From CAYOVG01 sp964407285 (GTDB lineage Bacteria; Desulfobacterota; Syntrophobacteria; Syntrophobacterales; Syntrophobacteraceae), in contig CAYOVG010000150.1 of the NCBI GenBank assembly GCA_964407285.1, positions 1 to 15,641 of the forward strand: 15,641 bases of DNA. The letters are read 5' to 3'. The notes beneath the pieces were generated by a model. The model had not been told where the DNA came from. It saw nothing but the letters and a program-made list of their open reading frames with translations, and did no database searches. Below are positions 1 to 6,696 of the stretch, in pieces. Within the stretch, counting starts at the first letter, position 1. The number at the start of each line of letters is the position of its first letter. Position numbers and translations under genes: made by a program.

Positions 1-423
1 GGATGCATCCGAAGGCTTCGCCGCTTCTTCCGCCGCGGGCTGTTTGGCCTTCTTCGGAAGGCTCTCGCCCTCCGGCATCAATTCGATGATACACATCGGC
101 GCCGCATCGCCACGACGATAACCGACTTTGATGATCCTGGTATACCCGCCCGGACGGCTCTGATACCGCGGTCCAAGCTCGGCGAAGAGTTTATGCACGA
201 CGTCTTTGTCTCGAATGAACGCAAGCGACTGACGCCGAGAGTGGAGGTCGCCGTGTTTTCCGAGAGTGATCATCCAGTCCGTGAAACGACGCAATTCCTT
301 AGCCTTCGGCACCGTCGTATAGATCCGCTCATGCTCCAGTATGGAGGTAACCATATTGCGAAACATAGCCAACCGGTGACTCGTGGTCCGGTTCAATCTT
401 CTGCCGGAAACTCCGTGACGCAT
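1..423 (-). CDS. rplQ: Ribosomal protein L17, 5' part (cut by window edge)
   Basis: The frame opens with ATG at 423-421 and stays open for 141 codons to the left edge, with no stop in view. The start MRHGVSGRRLNRTTSHRLAM is the L17 signature, and the body continues through RFTDWMITLGKHGDLHSRRQ and GGYTRIIKVGYRRGDAAPM to IELMPE, where the conserved L17 fold ends (about residue 120). L17 is a large-subunit protein near the exit tunnel. After the core the frame runs into an Ala/Lys/Glu/Pro-rich tail (KKAKQPAAEEAAKPSDAS), a low-complexity C-terminal extension of unknown length. The start lies two bases after the rpoA stop, and its AAGGA-type ribosome binding site lies inside the rpoA 3' end, so the two are probably translationally coupled. 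This is the usual last gene of the alpha operon. Confidence 0.96.
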   Translation of the reverse strand, partial: MRHGVSGRRLNRTTSHRLAMFRNMVTSILEHERIYTTVPKAKELRRFTDWMITLGKHGDLHSRRQSLAFIRDKDVVHKLFAELGPRYQSRPGGYTRIIKVGYRRGDAAPMCIIELMPEGESLPKKAKQPAAEEAAKPSDAS

Positions 424-425
424 GG

Positions 426-1433
426 CTATTCCTTTTCCTTTCTTCGTTCTTCGATTTCCTCGCGAGTGGGAAAATTATCAAGCTTGATCCCGAGGGACAG
501 CCCCATCTCGGCGAGAATCTCCTTAATTTCGTTCAGAGATTTACGGCCGAAATTCTTCGTCTTGAGCATTTCAGCCTCGGTCTTCTGAACCAGTTCACCA
601 ATGTACCGAATGTCGGCATTCTTCAAGCAGTTCGCGGACCGCACCGAGAGCTCGAGATCGTCAACACTGCGGAAGAGGTTTTCATTGAATGGAGCTTCCT
701 CCTGGATCTCTTCCACCGACGCTTCAACATCTTCTTCGAAGTTGACGAAGATGGTCAACTGGTCCTTGAGAATTTTCGCGGCATACGCCAGTGCGTCGTC
801 GGGTCTCAGGCTACCGTCGGTCCAGATCTCCATGGTCAGTTTATCGTAATCGGTGATCTGCCCGACGCGGGCCTGGGTTACGGTATACTTCACCTTCCGG
901 ACGGGAGAGAAGATTGAGTCGATAGGTATGGTCCCGATGGATTGACTTTCCTCGACGTTTCGCTCGGCGGGTACATATCCCTTGCCCTGTTTGATGGTGA
1001 GTTCCATCCGAAGTTTGGCGTCTTTTTCAAGAGTGCAGATATGCTGGGCAGGATTGAGCACCTGCAACTGGCTGTCCCCCTGAATATCGCCCGCCCTGAG
1101 TTCGCCTTCCCCTTCCTTTTCGACCACTACCTGTTTCGTGCCGTCACCGAGCATCTTGAAACGAACATCCTTGAGGTTCAAGATGATGTCCGTCACATCT
1201 TCCATGACTCCGGGTATGCTGGAAAACTCGTGAAGCACACGATCGATCTTGACACTGGTGATGGCAGCCCCCTGGAGAGAAGACAGGAGGATACGACGCA
1301 GGGAATTCCCCAGCGTAGTCCCGAACCCCCTTTCCAGGGGCTCGCAGACGAACTTGGCGTATGTGCCGGGGCTTTCACTCGATTCAACTTCCAAGCGCTT
1401 AGGTTTAATAAGTTCGCGCCAGTTTCTCTGCAT
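426..1433 (-). CDS. rpoA: DNA-directed RNA polymerase subunit alpha
   Basis: The 335-residue product is full length for RpoA. It forms the dimer on which the polymerase core assembles, and its C-terminal domain touches UP elements and activators. Visible landmarks are the N-terminal domain (about 1-235) with PLERGFGTTLGNSLRRILL at 32-50 and the subunit-contact region near 165-210 (SIGTIPIDSIFSPVRKVKY), an acidic linker (about 233-250, EEDVEASVEEIQEE), and the C-terminal domain (about 255-320). VRSANCLKNA begins at 264, which puts Arg at 265 and Lys at 298, matching the DNA-contacting residues known in E. coli. The ATG follows a GAGGAAAA binding site. It sits between rpsD (118-base gap) and rplQ (2-base gap), the standard alpha-operon place. 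Confidence 0.98.
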   Translation of the reverse strand: MQRNWRELIKPKRLEVESSESPGTYAKFVCEPLERGFGTTLGNSLRRILLSSLQGAAITSVKIDRVLHEFSSIPGVMEDVTDIILNLKDVRFKMLGDGTKQVVVEKEGEGELRAGDIQGDSQLQVLNPAQHICTLEKDAKLRMELTIKQGKGYVPAERNVEESQSIGTIPIDSIFSPVRKVKYTVTQARVGQITDYDKLTMEIWTDGSLRPDDALAYAAKILKDQLTIFVNFEEDVEASVEEIQEEAPFNENLFRSVDDLELSVRSANCLKNADIRYIGELVQKTEAEMLKTKNFGRKSLNEIKEILAEMGLSLGIKLDNFPTREEIEERRKEKE

Positions 1434-1491
1434 GCTTTTTCCTCGTTCTCAAATAATGCGTAGGGTTCTCCTGCACGGAGGAAAACAGGCA

Positions 1492-1516
1492 AGGCTCGAA
1501 ATCCACTCCCGAGCCT
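1492..1516 (-). other. Small hairpin in the rpsD–rpoA gap
   Basis: In the 118-base gap after rpsD, the 7-base arms AGGCTCG and CGAGCCT (1492-1498 and 1510-1516) can pair around an 11-base loop. In the transcript the stem is followed by TGCCTGTTTTCC, a weak T-rich stretch, so it is at best a partial terminator or attenuator. A second small stem, CTCC/GGAG, lies at 1468-1480. The pairing is visible; any role in setting rpoA level relative to the ribosomal genes is inference. Confidence 0.35.
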
Positions 1517-1551
1517 GTGATCCGGAGTCAAAACAGGAAAAGCGCCCGCGA

Positions 1552-2178
1552 TTATTTTGAGTAGAATTCAACGACAAGCTGTTCCTGAACGGGCAGGTTC
1601 ATCTCCTCGCGCGACGGAAAAGCTTTAAACGTACCAGTATAGCCGGCCCGATCAAGATCAAGCCAGGCAGGGAGCCCTCTTCTGGGCATCGCGTCAAGAG
1701 CTTCATTGACGGCGTTTATCTGTCTGCTCTTTTCACGGACGGCGACCACATCTCCCGGACGCAACAGAAATGAGGGAATGTTCACCTTTCTGTTGTTCAC
1801 CAGGAAGTGGTTCTGCCGGACAAGCTCTCGCGCCTGCGCGCGGGAATTGGCGAACCCGAACCTGTAAATCGCATTGTCGAGCCGACGTTCCAGCAGAACC
1901 AGGAAGTTCGTTCCCGTCACGCCTTTCTGTCGATCGGCCTCTTTGAAATAGGTCTTGAATTGCTTCTCGGCGAGGCCATACATGCGTTTGATCTTCTGCT
2001 TCTCGCGGAGCTGCACGCCGTAATCCGAGAGCTTACCACGATTTTGCCCATGCTGTCCCGGGGGATAATTGCGCCGCTCCACAGCGCACTTATCAGAATA
2101 GCATCGGTCCCCCTTGAGATAGAGCTTCATGTTTTCGCGCCGGCACTGCCGACAGGATGGACCAGTATAGCGAGCCAA
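1552..2178 (-). CDS. rpsD: Ribosomal protein S4, TTG start
   Basis: S4 binds 16S rRNA early in 30S assembly and in E. coli represses the alpha operon. I place the start at TTG (2178-2176), giving 208 residues that begin M-ARYTGPSCRQCRRE. An AGGAGG at 2192-2187 lies 8 bases upstream. An in-frame ATG at 2244 would add 22 residues with no match to the family and would put this Shine-Dalgarno inside the coding sequence. Cys9, Cys12, Cys26 and Cys31 form the zinc-binding N-terminal site known from Thermus S4. The S4 RNA-binding domain lies around RRLDNAIYRFGFANSRAQAR (about 91-110) and the NHFLVNNRKVNIPSFLLRPGD region. It follows rpsK after 73 bases. Confidence 0.96.
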   Translation of the reverse strand: MARYTGPSCRQCRRENMKLYLKGDRCYSDKCAVERRNYPPGQHGQNRGKLSDYGVQLREKQKIKRMYGLAEKQFKTYFKEADRQKGVTGTNFLVLLERRLDNAIYRFGFANSRAQARELVRQNHFLVNNRKVNIPSFLLRPGDVVAVREKSRQINAVNEALDAMPRRGLPAWLDLDRAGYTGTFKAFPSREEMNLPVQEQLVVEFYSK

Positions 2179-2186
2179 AGGTGTTT

Positions 2187-2192
2187 CCTCCT
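2187..2192 (-). promoter_or_regulatory. Shine-Dalgarno that fixes the rpsD TTG start
   Basis: A perfect AGGAGG lies 8 bases before TTG-GCT-CGC. It decides the rpsD start, because the upstream in-frame ATG at 2244 has no comparable site and its extra residues do not look like S4. Confidence 0.85.
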
Positions 2193-2251
2193 GTAATCGA
2201 TCTTTCAAAAATGGCTGTCCGCCACGTGCAAAAATACCCTTCAATCCGACA

Positions 2252-2644
2252 TCAAACCCTGCGACGCTTGGGAGGTCTACAGCCGTTATGAGGAATCGGA
2301 GTCACATCGCGAATGATCGTGATGTTGAAGCCCACAGCTTGAAGAGCACGCAACGCTGCCTCACGGCCGGACCCGGGTCCCTTGACGTAGACTTCGATAT
2401 TCTGCAGCCCATGCTCCATCGCCTTCTTGGCCGCGCTCTCGGCCGCCACCTGCGCCGCAAACGGGGTACTCTTGCGCGACCCTTTGAATCCGTGGCTTCC
2501 GGAACTCGCCCATGACAAGGCATTTCCGTTGGAATCCGTGATGGTTACGATGGTATTGTTGAAGGTCGAACGAATGTGGGCAACACCATTTAAAATGTTC
2601 TTGCGCTCTTTCTTCTTGCGCGATGCTCCTCTATCCTTTGCCAT
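2252..2644 (-). CDS. rpsK: Ribosomal protein S11
   Basis: The 130-residue product is a normal length for S11, which lies on the 30S platform near the mRNA exit path and the E site. The basic N-terminus (KDRGASRKKKERKN) is followed by the family core HIRSTFNNTIVTITDSNGN, then SSGSHGFKGSRKSTPFAAQ, VKGPGSGREAALRAL and the C-terminal DVTPIPHNGCRPPKRRRV. The ATG is preceded by GGAGGA at good spacing. It follows rpsM after 20 bases and precedes rpsD, as in most bacteria. Confidence 0.98.
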   Translation of the reverse strand: MAKDRGASRKKKERKNILNGVAHIRSTFNNTIVTITDSNGNALSWASSGSHGFKGSRKSTPFAAQVAAESAAKKAMEHGLQNIEVYVKGPGSGREAALRALQAVGFNITIIRDVTPIPHNGCRPPKRRRV

Positions 2645-2664
2645 GATTCCTCCGTCTGGTTACT

Positions 2665-3036
2665 TTACTTTTTGCGCTTGCCAACAACAGATCTGCGCGG
2701 CCCCTTGCGCGTACGCGCATTGGTATGCGTCCTCTGGCCCCGTACGGGTAACCCCCGACGATGCCTCAGCCCCCGGTAACAACCGAGATCCATGAGCCGC
2801 TTGATATTCATCGATACTTCAGTGCGAAGATCGCCTTCCACCTTATAGCCGGCGTCGATAGCCTGCCTGATCGCGGCTATCTGAACGTCGTTGAGATCAT
2901 CCGTCTTGACACTGTGGTCGACCCTGGCTTCGTCGAGAATTTTCTGCGAGGTGGCTCTCCCGATGCCGTATATATAGGTTAACGCGATCAATATTCGCTT
3001 GTTCTTTGGTAAGTCAATACCTGCAATGCGTGCCAA
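2665..3036 (-). CDS. rpsM: Ribosomal protein S13
   Basis: The 123-residue product is a normal length for S13. S13 sits in the head of the 30S subunit, forms intersubunit bridges and touches the P-site tRNA through its basic tail. Landmarks are MARIAGIDLPKNKRILIALT at the N-terminus, YGIGRATSQKIL of the helix-two-turn-helix, then CYRGLRHRRGLPVRGQRTHT and a Lys/Arg-rich end (RTRKGPRRSVVGKRKK). The ATG follows GGGAGGAATCGGC. It lies 28 bases after rpmJ. Confidence 0.98.
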   Translation of the reverse strand: MARIAGIDLPKNKRILIALTYIYGIGRATSQKILDEARVDHSVKTDDLNDVQIAAIRQAIDAGYKVEGDLRTEVSMNIKRLMDLGCYRGLRHRRGLPVRGQRTHTNARTRKGPRRSVVGKRKK

Positions 3037-3064
3037 TGCCGATTCCTCCCGTTACTGTCTTCCT

Positions 3065-3178
3065 TTATCCCTGGCGTTGCTTATGTCTTGGGTTCTCGCA
3101 GATAACGCGCACCACACCATGACGGCGGATTATCTTGCACTTGCGACAAATACGTTTCACCGATGCTCGCACTTTCAT
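3065..3178 (-). CDS. rpmJ: Ribosomal protein L36, zinc-ribbon form
   Basis: I translated this 37-residue frame by hand: it starts MKVRASVKRICRKCKIIRR and ends CENPRHKQRQG. L36 is the smallest 50S protein and binds 23S rRNA. The set C11, C14, C27 and H32 is the Cys3-His zinc ribbon of the zinc-carrying form; paralogues made under zinc starvation lack these residues. It lies between infA (51-base gap) and rpsM (28-base gap), its usual site at the start of the alpha operon. Confidence 0.97.
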   Translation of the reverse strand: MKVRASVKRICRKCKIIRRHGVVRVICENPRHKQRQG

Positions 3179-3229
3179 GCTCTCTCACACTTCCTTTCCT
3201 GCTGACGGGGACGTGACCAGGTAACGCCG

Positions 3230-3451
3230 TTATGATTTGGACCGGTAGGTGATCCTGCCCCTGGTTAAATCGTAAGGCGACAGCTCCACTGTGACCTTGT
3301 CTCCCGGAAGGATACGGATGAAGTGCATCCTCATTTTTCCCGAAATATGGGCCAGGACCCGATGACCATTGGCCAACTCTACTCGAAACATCGCGTTCGG
3401 AAGAGTCTCGATTACGGTCCCTTCCACTTCAATGGCGTCTTCCTTAGCCAT
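3230..3451 (-). CDS. infA: Translation initiation factor IF-1
   Basis: IF-1 occupies the A site of the 30S subunit during initiation. I start it at ATG 3451, giving 73 residues that begin MAKEDAIEVEGTVIETLPNA, close to the usual 72. The single OB-fold is plain: FRVELANGHRVLAHISGKMR, then RILPGDKVTVELSPYDLTRG and ITYRSK. The frame stays open a further 27 codons upstream, but the IF-1 family begins here and AAAGGTGG sits correctly just before (3464-3457). The upstream part also overlaps a strong promoter and must be leader. It heads the alpha-type segment, following a gap of about 460 bases after adk. Confidence 0.97.
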   Translation of the reverse strand: MAKEDAIEVEGTVIETLPNAMFRVELANGHRVLAHISGKMRMHFIRILPGDKVTVELSPYDLTRGRITYRSKS

Positions 3452-3466
3452 GCATACCACCTTTCG

Positions 3467-3503
3467 TGTCCGTCTGTGAACACTCACTCCGAGATGCCGG
3501 ACA
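3467..3503 (-). promoter_or_regulatory. Foldable leader in front of infA
   Basis: The predicted leader of about 60 bases can form an outer stem TGTCCG/CGGACA (3498-3503 with 3467-3472) enclosing an inner GTGA/TCAC stem (3484-3487 with 3476-3479, 4-base loop). The outer stem ends three bases before the AAAGGTGG ribosome binding site. An alternative hairpin using CCGGA/TCCGG at the 5' end competes with it. Pairing is read from sequence; a control role, for example by a ribosomal protein, is inference. Confidence 0.35.
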
Positions 3504-3518
3504 TCCGGAAAGTTATAC

Positions 3519-3547
3519 ATTATACGCGGCAATTTCTCAAGTGTAAA
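3519..3547 (-). promoter_or_regulatory. Near-consensus sigma-70 promoter for infA–rplQ
   Basis: The minus strand reads TTTACA (3547-3542), a 17-base spacer, then a perfect TATAAT (3524-3519). A run of six A (3556-3551) sits just upstream of the -35, where the proximal UP-element site would be. Transcription would start near 3511-3514, giving a leader of about 60 bases to the infA ATG. This is by far the best promoter match I see in the window. It divides the alpha-type genes from the S10/spc part. Confidence 0.85.
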
Positions 3548-3912
3548 GGATTTTTTCCCGAGAAATCACCACCGGACAACCCCGCGGACGATCAACTCCC
3601 CTCCCTCGCCTTACAACCAAGAGATACCGACCGTCCCCTCAGAGCCAATGCCTCCCTCTACTCCTTCCCTCGGCTACCGTTGAAACTGCTCCCCCCGGCC
3701 GCCGTCGCGCCTCATTTCAACCTAAAACGGCGAAAGGGAAACCAGCCGCAATTCCATCAAAGGCCTGCGACGGCCCCCTTCGCCTGAATACCGGACCGAC
3801 GTCACCGGCGCCTAAGCCCGAAGCGAAAACGAAAAGCAGAAGCTTGCGATTCCACCTTCCTTCCCGCCTCAAACTTTACTTTCGGCAACGGCGCATGCCG
3901 ATCATTCGCCCG
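3548..3912 (-). other. Gene-free region between adk and the infA promoter
   Basis: No open frame with a credible start, ribosome binding site or family signature is present on either strand here. In many bacteria map (methionine aminopeptidase) lies at this place, but I found none of its motifs. The minus strand is rich in G and A in its downstream half (3560-3720). Short stems can be drawn, for example GCCGT/ACGGC near 3700-3730 and a weak AAGC/GCTT near 3836-3847 followed by T-rich sequence. None is a convincing terminator. Confidence 0.6.
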
Positions 3913-4554
3913 TTACCCGAGCACAGCCTTGATTCGGCCGTAGATTTCCTTAATATCGCCAACGCCGTGAATCTTGCGCACCTTGCCCTGCTTGCCGTAG
4001 TAGTCGATCAGGGGAGCCGTCTGCTCATCATAAACCTTCAGGCGCGAAGATACCGTGGCTTCATTGTCGTCGGCGCGCTGATACAACTCGCCGCCGCACT
4101 TGTCGCATACGCCATCCTTCTGCGGTTTGTTGAACATCACGTGAAACATCGCGTTGCAATTCTTGCAGGTACGACGGCCCGTAAGCCTGGCGAGCAATTC
4201 GGACGAAGGAACCTCGACCGAAATGACATGGTCGATGTTCTTCTTGAGTTCATTCAACATGTTGTCGAGAACTTCAGCCTGGCTGACGTTTCTCGGAAAA
4301 CCGTCCAGCATGAAGCCCTTGGCGCAATCGGGCTGCTGAATACGCTCTTTCACCAATCCGATAACAACTGAATCAGGCACCAGGGTGCCGGCTTCCATAT
4401 GCTTCTTGGCCTCGACGCCAAGCGGGGTCCCTTCCTTTACCGCGGCGCGCAGCATGTCGCCGGTGGAAATCTGAGGAATGCCGTAATCGTCGACCATACT
4501 CTTGGCTTGAGTACCCTTACCTGCACCCGGGGGACCTAATAGAATAATGTTCAT
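3913..4554 (-). CDS. adk: Adenylate kinase, long zinc-lid type
   Basis: Adenylate kinase catalyses ATP + AMP = 2 ADP and is cytosolic. The 213-residue protein has the P-loop GPPGAGKGT at 7-15, the AMP-binding region with STGDMLRAA (30-38), the catalytic motif DGFPR at 84-88, and a long LID domain. LID Cys130, Cys133, Cys150 and Cys153 form a four-cysteine zinc site, as in Bacillus-type enzymes. QRADDNEATVSSRL follows. The ATG is preceded by GGGAGGAGTAAGGC. It follows secY after 120 bases, a common arrangement, but no map follows it. Confidence 0.98.
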   Translation of the reverse strand: MNIILLGPPGAGKGTQAKSMVDDYGIPQISTGDMLRAAVKEGTPLGVEAKKHMEAGTLVPDSVVIGLVKERIQQPDCAKGFMLDGFPRNVSQAEVLDNMLNELKKNIDHVISVEVPSSELLARLTGRRTCKNCNAMFHVMFNKPQKDGVCDKCGGELYQRADDNEATVSSRLKVYDEQTAPLIDYYGKQGKVRKIHGVGDIKEIYGRIKAVLG

Positions 4555-4674
4555 GCCTTACTCCTCCCTGTTACTTGCTTGCTGGACTGTTAAAAAATAA
4601 CTTCCGCCCTCCAATGGCGCTGCGGAACCAGGCAGTAGCGGCCGGGCGCAACGCGCACTACAAAATCCTTCAGT

Positions 4675-5988
4675 CTAACGCCTGCCCCGTACACGGCCCT
4701 TCTTCAGAAAGCCCTCGTAATGGCGGGACAGCATGTGCGCCTCGATCTGAGCGACCGTATCCATTGCTACGCCGACGACGATCAGGAGCGCAGTGCCTCC
4801 GAAATAGAACGGGACGTTGAACTGTCCAATGAGAATCGTCGGGAGCACGCACACAGCCGATATATAAACCGCGCCTCCGAGAGTGATCCGGCTCAACACC
4901 TTATCGATGTAATCCGCGGTCGGCCTGCCGGGCCTGATACCCGGGATGAAGCCGCCATGCTTTTTCATGTTTTCCGCCACGTCCACGGGATTGAAAACCA
5001 CCGCGGTGTAGAAGAAACAGAAGAAAAAGATGAACCCCACGTACACGATGCTGTACAGCCAGTGCCCGGGCGTAAGAGCATTCGCGAAAGATTTGACCCA
5101 CGGGACATCGATAAAGTTTGCGATGGTCGCCGGGAACATAATGATCGACGAAGCGAAGATCGGCGGTATAACCCCGGACGTATTTATCTTCAGAGGCAGG
5201 TGCGTGTTCTGCCCGCCGTACACTCTTCTGCCGACCACCCGCTTTGCATACTGGACCGATATGCGCCTCTGCCCCCGCTCCATGAAAATGACGGCGGCTA
5301 TGACGCCGATCATCATCACCAGGATCAGCAACAGGATAAAGATGGACATTTCGCCCGAATCGACCAGTCTCCCGGTATTGATGATGGCATTCGGAATTCC
5401 CGCAACGATACCCGCGAAGATGATCAGCGAAATACCGTTGCCGATCCCCCGTTCGGTTATCTGCTCTCCGAGCCACATGATAAATGCCGTACCGGCGGTC
5501 AGCGTAAGGACCGTGGTAATGCGAAACGACCAGCCCGGATCCAGAACCACCGTGAGCGCATCGGCAGGTCCGGCCCTCATTCCCTCCAGCCCGACAGCGA
5601 TCCCGAAGCCCTGAATGATACTTAATACAACGGTGCCATAGCGGGTATACTGAGTGATCTTCTTGCGTCCGGCCTCCCCTTCCTTGCTCAGACGTTCAAG
5701 GTGAGGAATGACCACCGTCAGCAACTGCAAGATAATGGAAGCGCTGATGTAGGGCATGATGCCGAGGGCGAATATGGAGAGCTGGCTCAACGCGCCGCCC
5801 GAGAACATATCGAAAAGCCCGAGGAGAGTACCCTGTTGCTGCCGGAAAAAAGCTTCCAACGCCTCGACATTGATCCCGGGCGTCGGGATATGCGCGCCTA
5901 CGCGGTAAATCGCAAGAAAGAGCAGCGTCATGGTAATGCGCTGCTTCAGTTCGGGGATCCTACCGATATTTTGAAAACCGGTAATCAC
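4675..5988 (-). CDS. secY: Protein translocase subunit SecY, GTG start
   Basis: SecY is the channel of the SecYEG translocon in the inner membrane and handles secreted and membrane proteins. The 437-residue product begins MITGFQNIGRIPELKQRI, and the first codon is GTG at 5988-5986, after AAGGGA. Ten hydrophobic membrane segments are expected from the family and can be picked out. The conserved signatures are FSGGALSQLSIFALGIMPYI (plug and second helix, about 62-82), SASIILQLL, LGEQITERGIGNGISLIIF (about 172-190), and the cytosolic loops VVGRRVYGGQNTHLPLKIN and KHGGFIPGIRPGRPTADYI, needed for ribosome and SecA contact. It follows rplO after 15 bases, its usual spc-operon place. Confidence 0.98.
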   Translation of the reverse strand: MITGFQNIGRIPELKQRITMTLLFLAIYRVGAHIPTPGINVEALEAFFRQQQGTLLGLFDMFSGGALSQLSIFALGIMPYISASIILQLLTVVIPHLERLSKEGEAGRKKITQYTRYGTVVLSIIQGFGIAVGLEGMRAGPADALTVVLDPGWSFRITTVLTLTAGTAFIMWLGEQITERGIGNGISLIIFAGIVAGIPNAIINTGRLVDSGEMSIFILLLILVMMIGVIAAVIFMERGQRRISVQYAKRVVGRRVYGGQNTHLPLKINTSGVIPPIFASSIIMFPATIANFIDVPWVKSFANALTPGHWLYSIVYVGFIFFFCFFYTAVVFNPVDVAENMKKHGGFIPGIRPGRPTADYIDKVLSRITLGGAVYISAVCVLPTILIGQFNVPFYFGGTALLIVVGVAMDTVAQIEAHMLSRHYEGFLKKGRVRGRR

Positions 5989-6003
5989 TCTGTCTTCCCT
6001 TCT

Positions 6004-6456
6004 TTATTTCTGCAGGGGAATCAACTCGACCCGGCCGCCTGCTGCTTCAATCTTACTGATGGCGGAAGCGCTCGCCTTATGTACCTGAATAGTGACCGGA
6101 TGGGCAAGCTCTCCGTCTCCAAGCAGTTTGATGCCGGCGAGCATCTTCTTCACCAGCCCGGATTCCATGAGCTGATCCGGACCAATTTCACTGCCGGCGG
6201 CAAATCTCTGCAGATCATCCAGATTGATAATGCTGTATTGTTTCTTGAAGATGTTATGGAATCCGCGCTTGGGCACCCTGCGCTGCAAAGGCATCTGGCC
6301 ACCCTCGAACCAGGGAGGCGTACCGCCGCCGGACCTGGACTTCTGGCCCTTGTTGCCTCGTCCAGCCGTCTTCCCCAATCCGGATCCGGCGCCGCGGCCA
6401 ACGCGCTTTCTCTCTTTCCTTGCTCCAGGAGCTGGAGCGAGATCATGAAGTCTCAT
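6004..6456 (-). CDS. rplO: Ribosomal protein L15
   Basis: The 150-residue product is a normal length for L15, a late-assembling 50S protein. The N-terminus MRLHDLAPAPGARKERKRVG leads into the Gly/Arg/Lys-rich extension GRGAGSGLGKTAGRGNKGQK and the signature GGGTPPWFEGGQMPLQRRVP. The globular end reads ASAISKIEAAGGRVELIPLQ. The ATG has AGCAGGA upstream. It lies between rpmD and secY, as in E. coli. Confidence 0.98.
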   Translation of the reverse strand: MRLHDLAPAPGARKERKRVGRGAGSGLGKTAGRGNKGQKSRSGGGTPPWFEGGQMPLQRRVPKRGFHNIFKKQYSIINLDDLQRFAAGSEIGPDQLMESGLVKKMLAGIKLLGDGELAHPVTIQVHKASASAISKIEAAGGRVELIPLQK

Positions 6457-6491
6457 CGATTTTTCCTGCTGCTATTCATGAAAGTGAACCG

Positions 6492-6674
6492 TTACAGTTC
6501 CTTGATCTCCACCAGATGACTCACCTTCCGCAACGCCCCGGCGATCGTCGGGGTGGCGTAGAGGTTTCTCACTCTGTGCATTTTCGTGAGGCCCAGAGCG
6601 ACGAGTATCTTCCTATGTTTCTCAGGCCGCCCAATCGGGCTGCGAACAAGTTTCACCTGAATCGGTTGTGCCAT
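6492..6674 (-). CDS. rpmD: Ribosomal protein L30
   Basis: The 60-residue product matches the short bacterial L30. It begins MAQPIQVKLVRSPIGRPEKH and shows the core LVALGLTKMHRVRNLYATPT pattern (after KI) and ends RKVSHLVEIKEL. L30 binds 23S rRNA near 5S. A good GGAGGA-type site precedes the ATG. It lies 22 bases after rpsE and 35 before rplO. Confidence 0.97.
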   Translation of the reverse strand: MAQPIQVKLVRSPIGRPEKHRKILVALGLTKMHRVRNLYATPTIAGALRKVSHLVEIKEL

Positions 6675-6696
6675 GTGTTCTCCTCCACTTAGGCGC

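Noticed and set aside
2179..2244. N-terminal extension of S4 from ATG 2244
   Set aside because: The 22 extra residues do not match S4, and the perfect AGGAGG before TTG 2178 would be internal. Treated as the rpsK–rpsD spacer.
3323..3787. Plus-strand open frame of 154 codons across infA and its promoter region
   Set aside because: It overlaps infA and the strong minus-strand promoter, and its product is low-complexity with Pro, Arg and His bias. No domain is visible.
3836..3847. Possible intrinsic terminator after adk
   Set aside because: The AAGC/GCTT stem is only four base pairs and the T-rich sequence after it is interrupted by C and G, too weak to call.
3844..4371. Plus-strand open frame of 175 codons opposite adk and the gap after it
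   Set aside because: It is mostly the antisense of adk, has no recognisable family and no good ribosome binding site, so it is not evidence of a gene in the gap.
4720..6519. Long plus-strand open frames opposite secY and rplO (about 300 and 270 codons)
   Set aside because: They lie fully antisense to well recognised genes, have Arg/His/Asp-rich composition typical of GC-rich shadow frames and show no domain. Minus-strand coding explains the openness.
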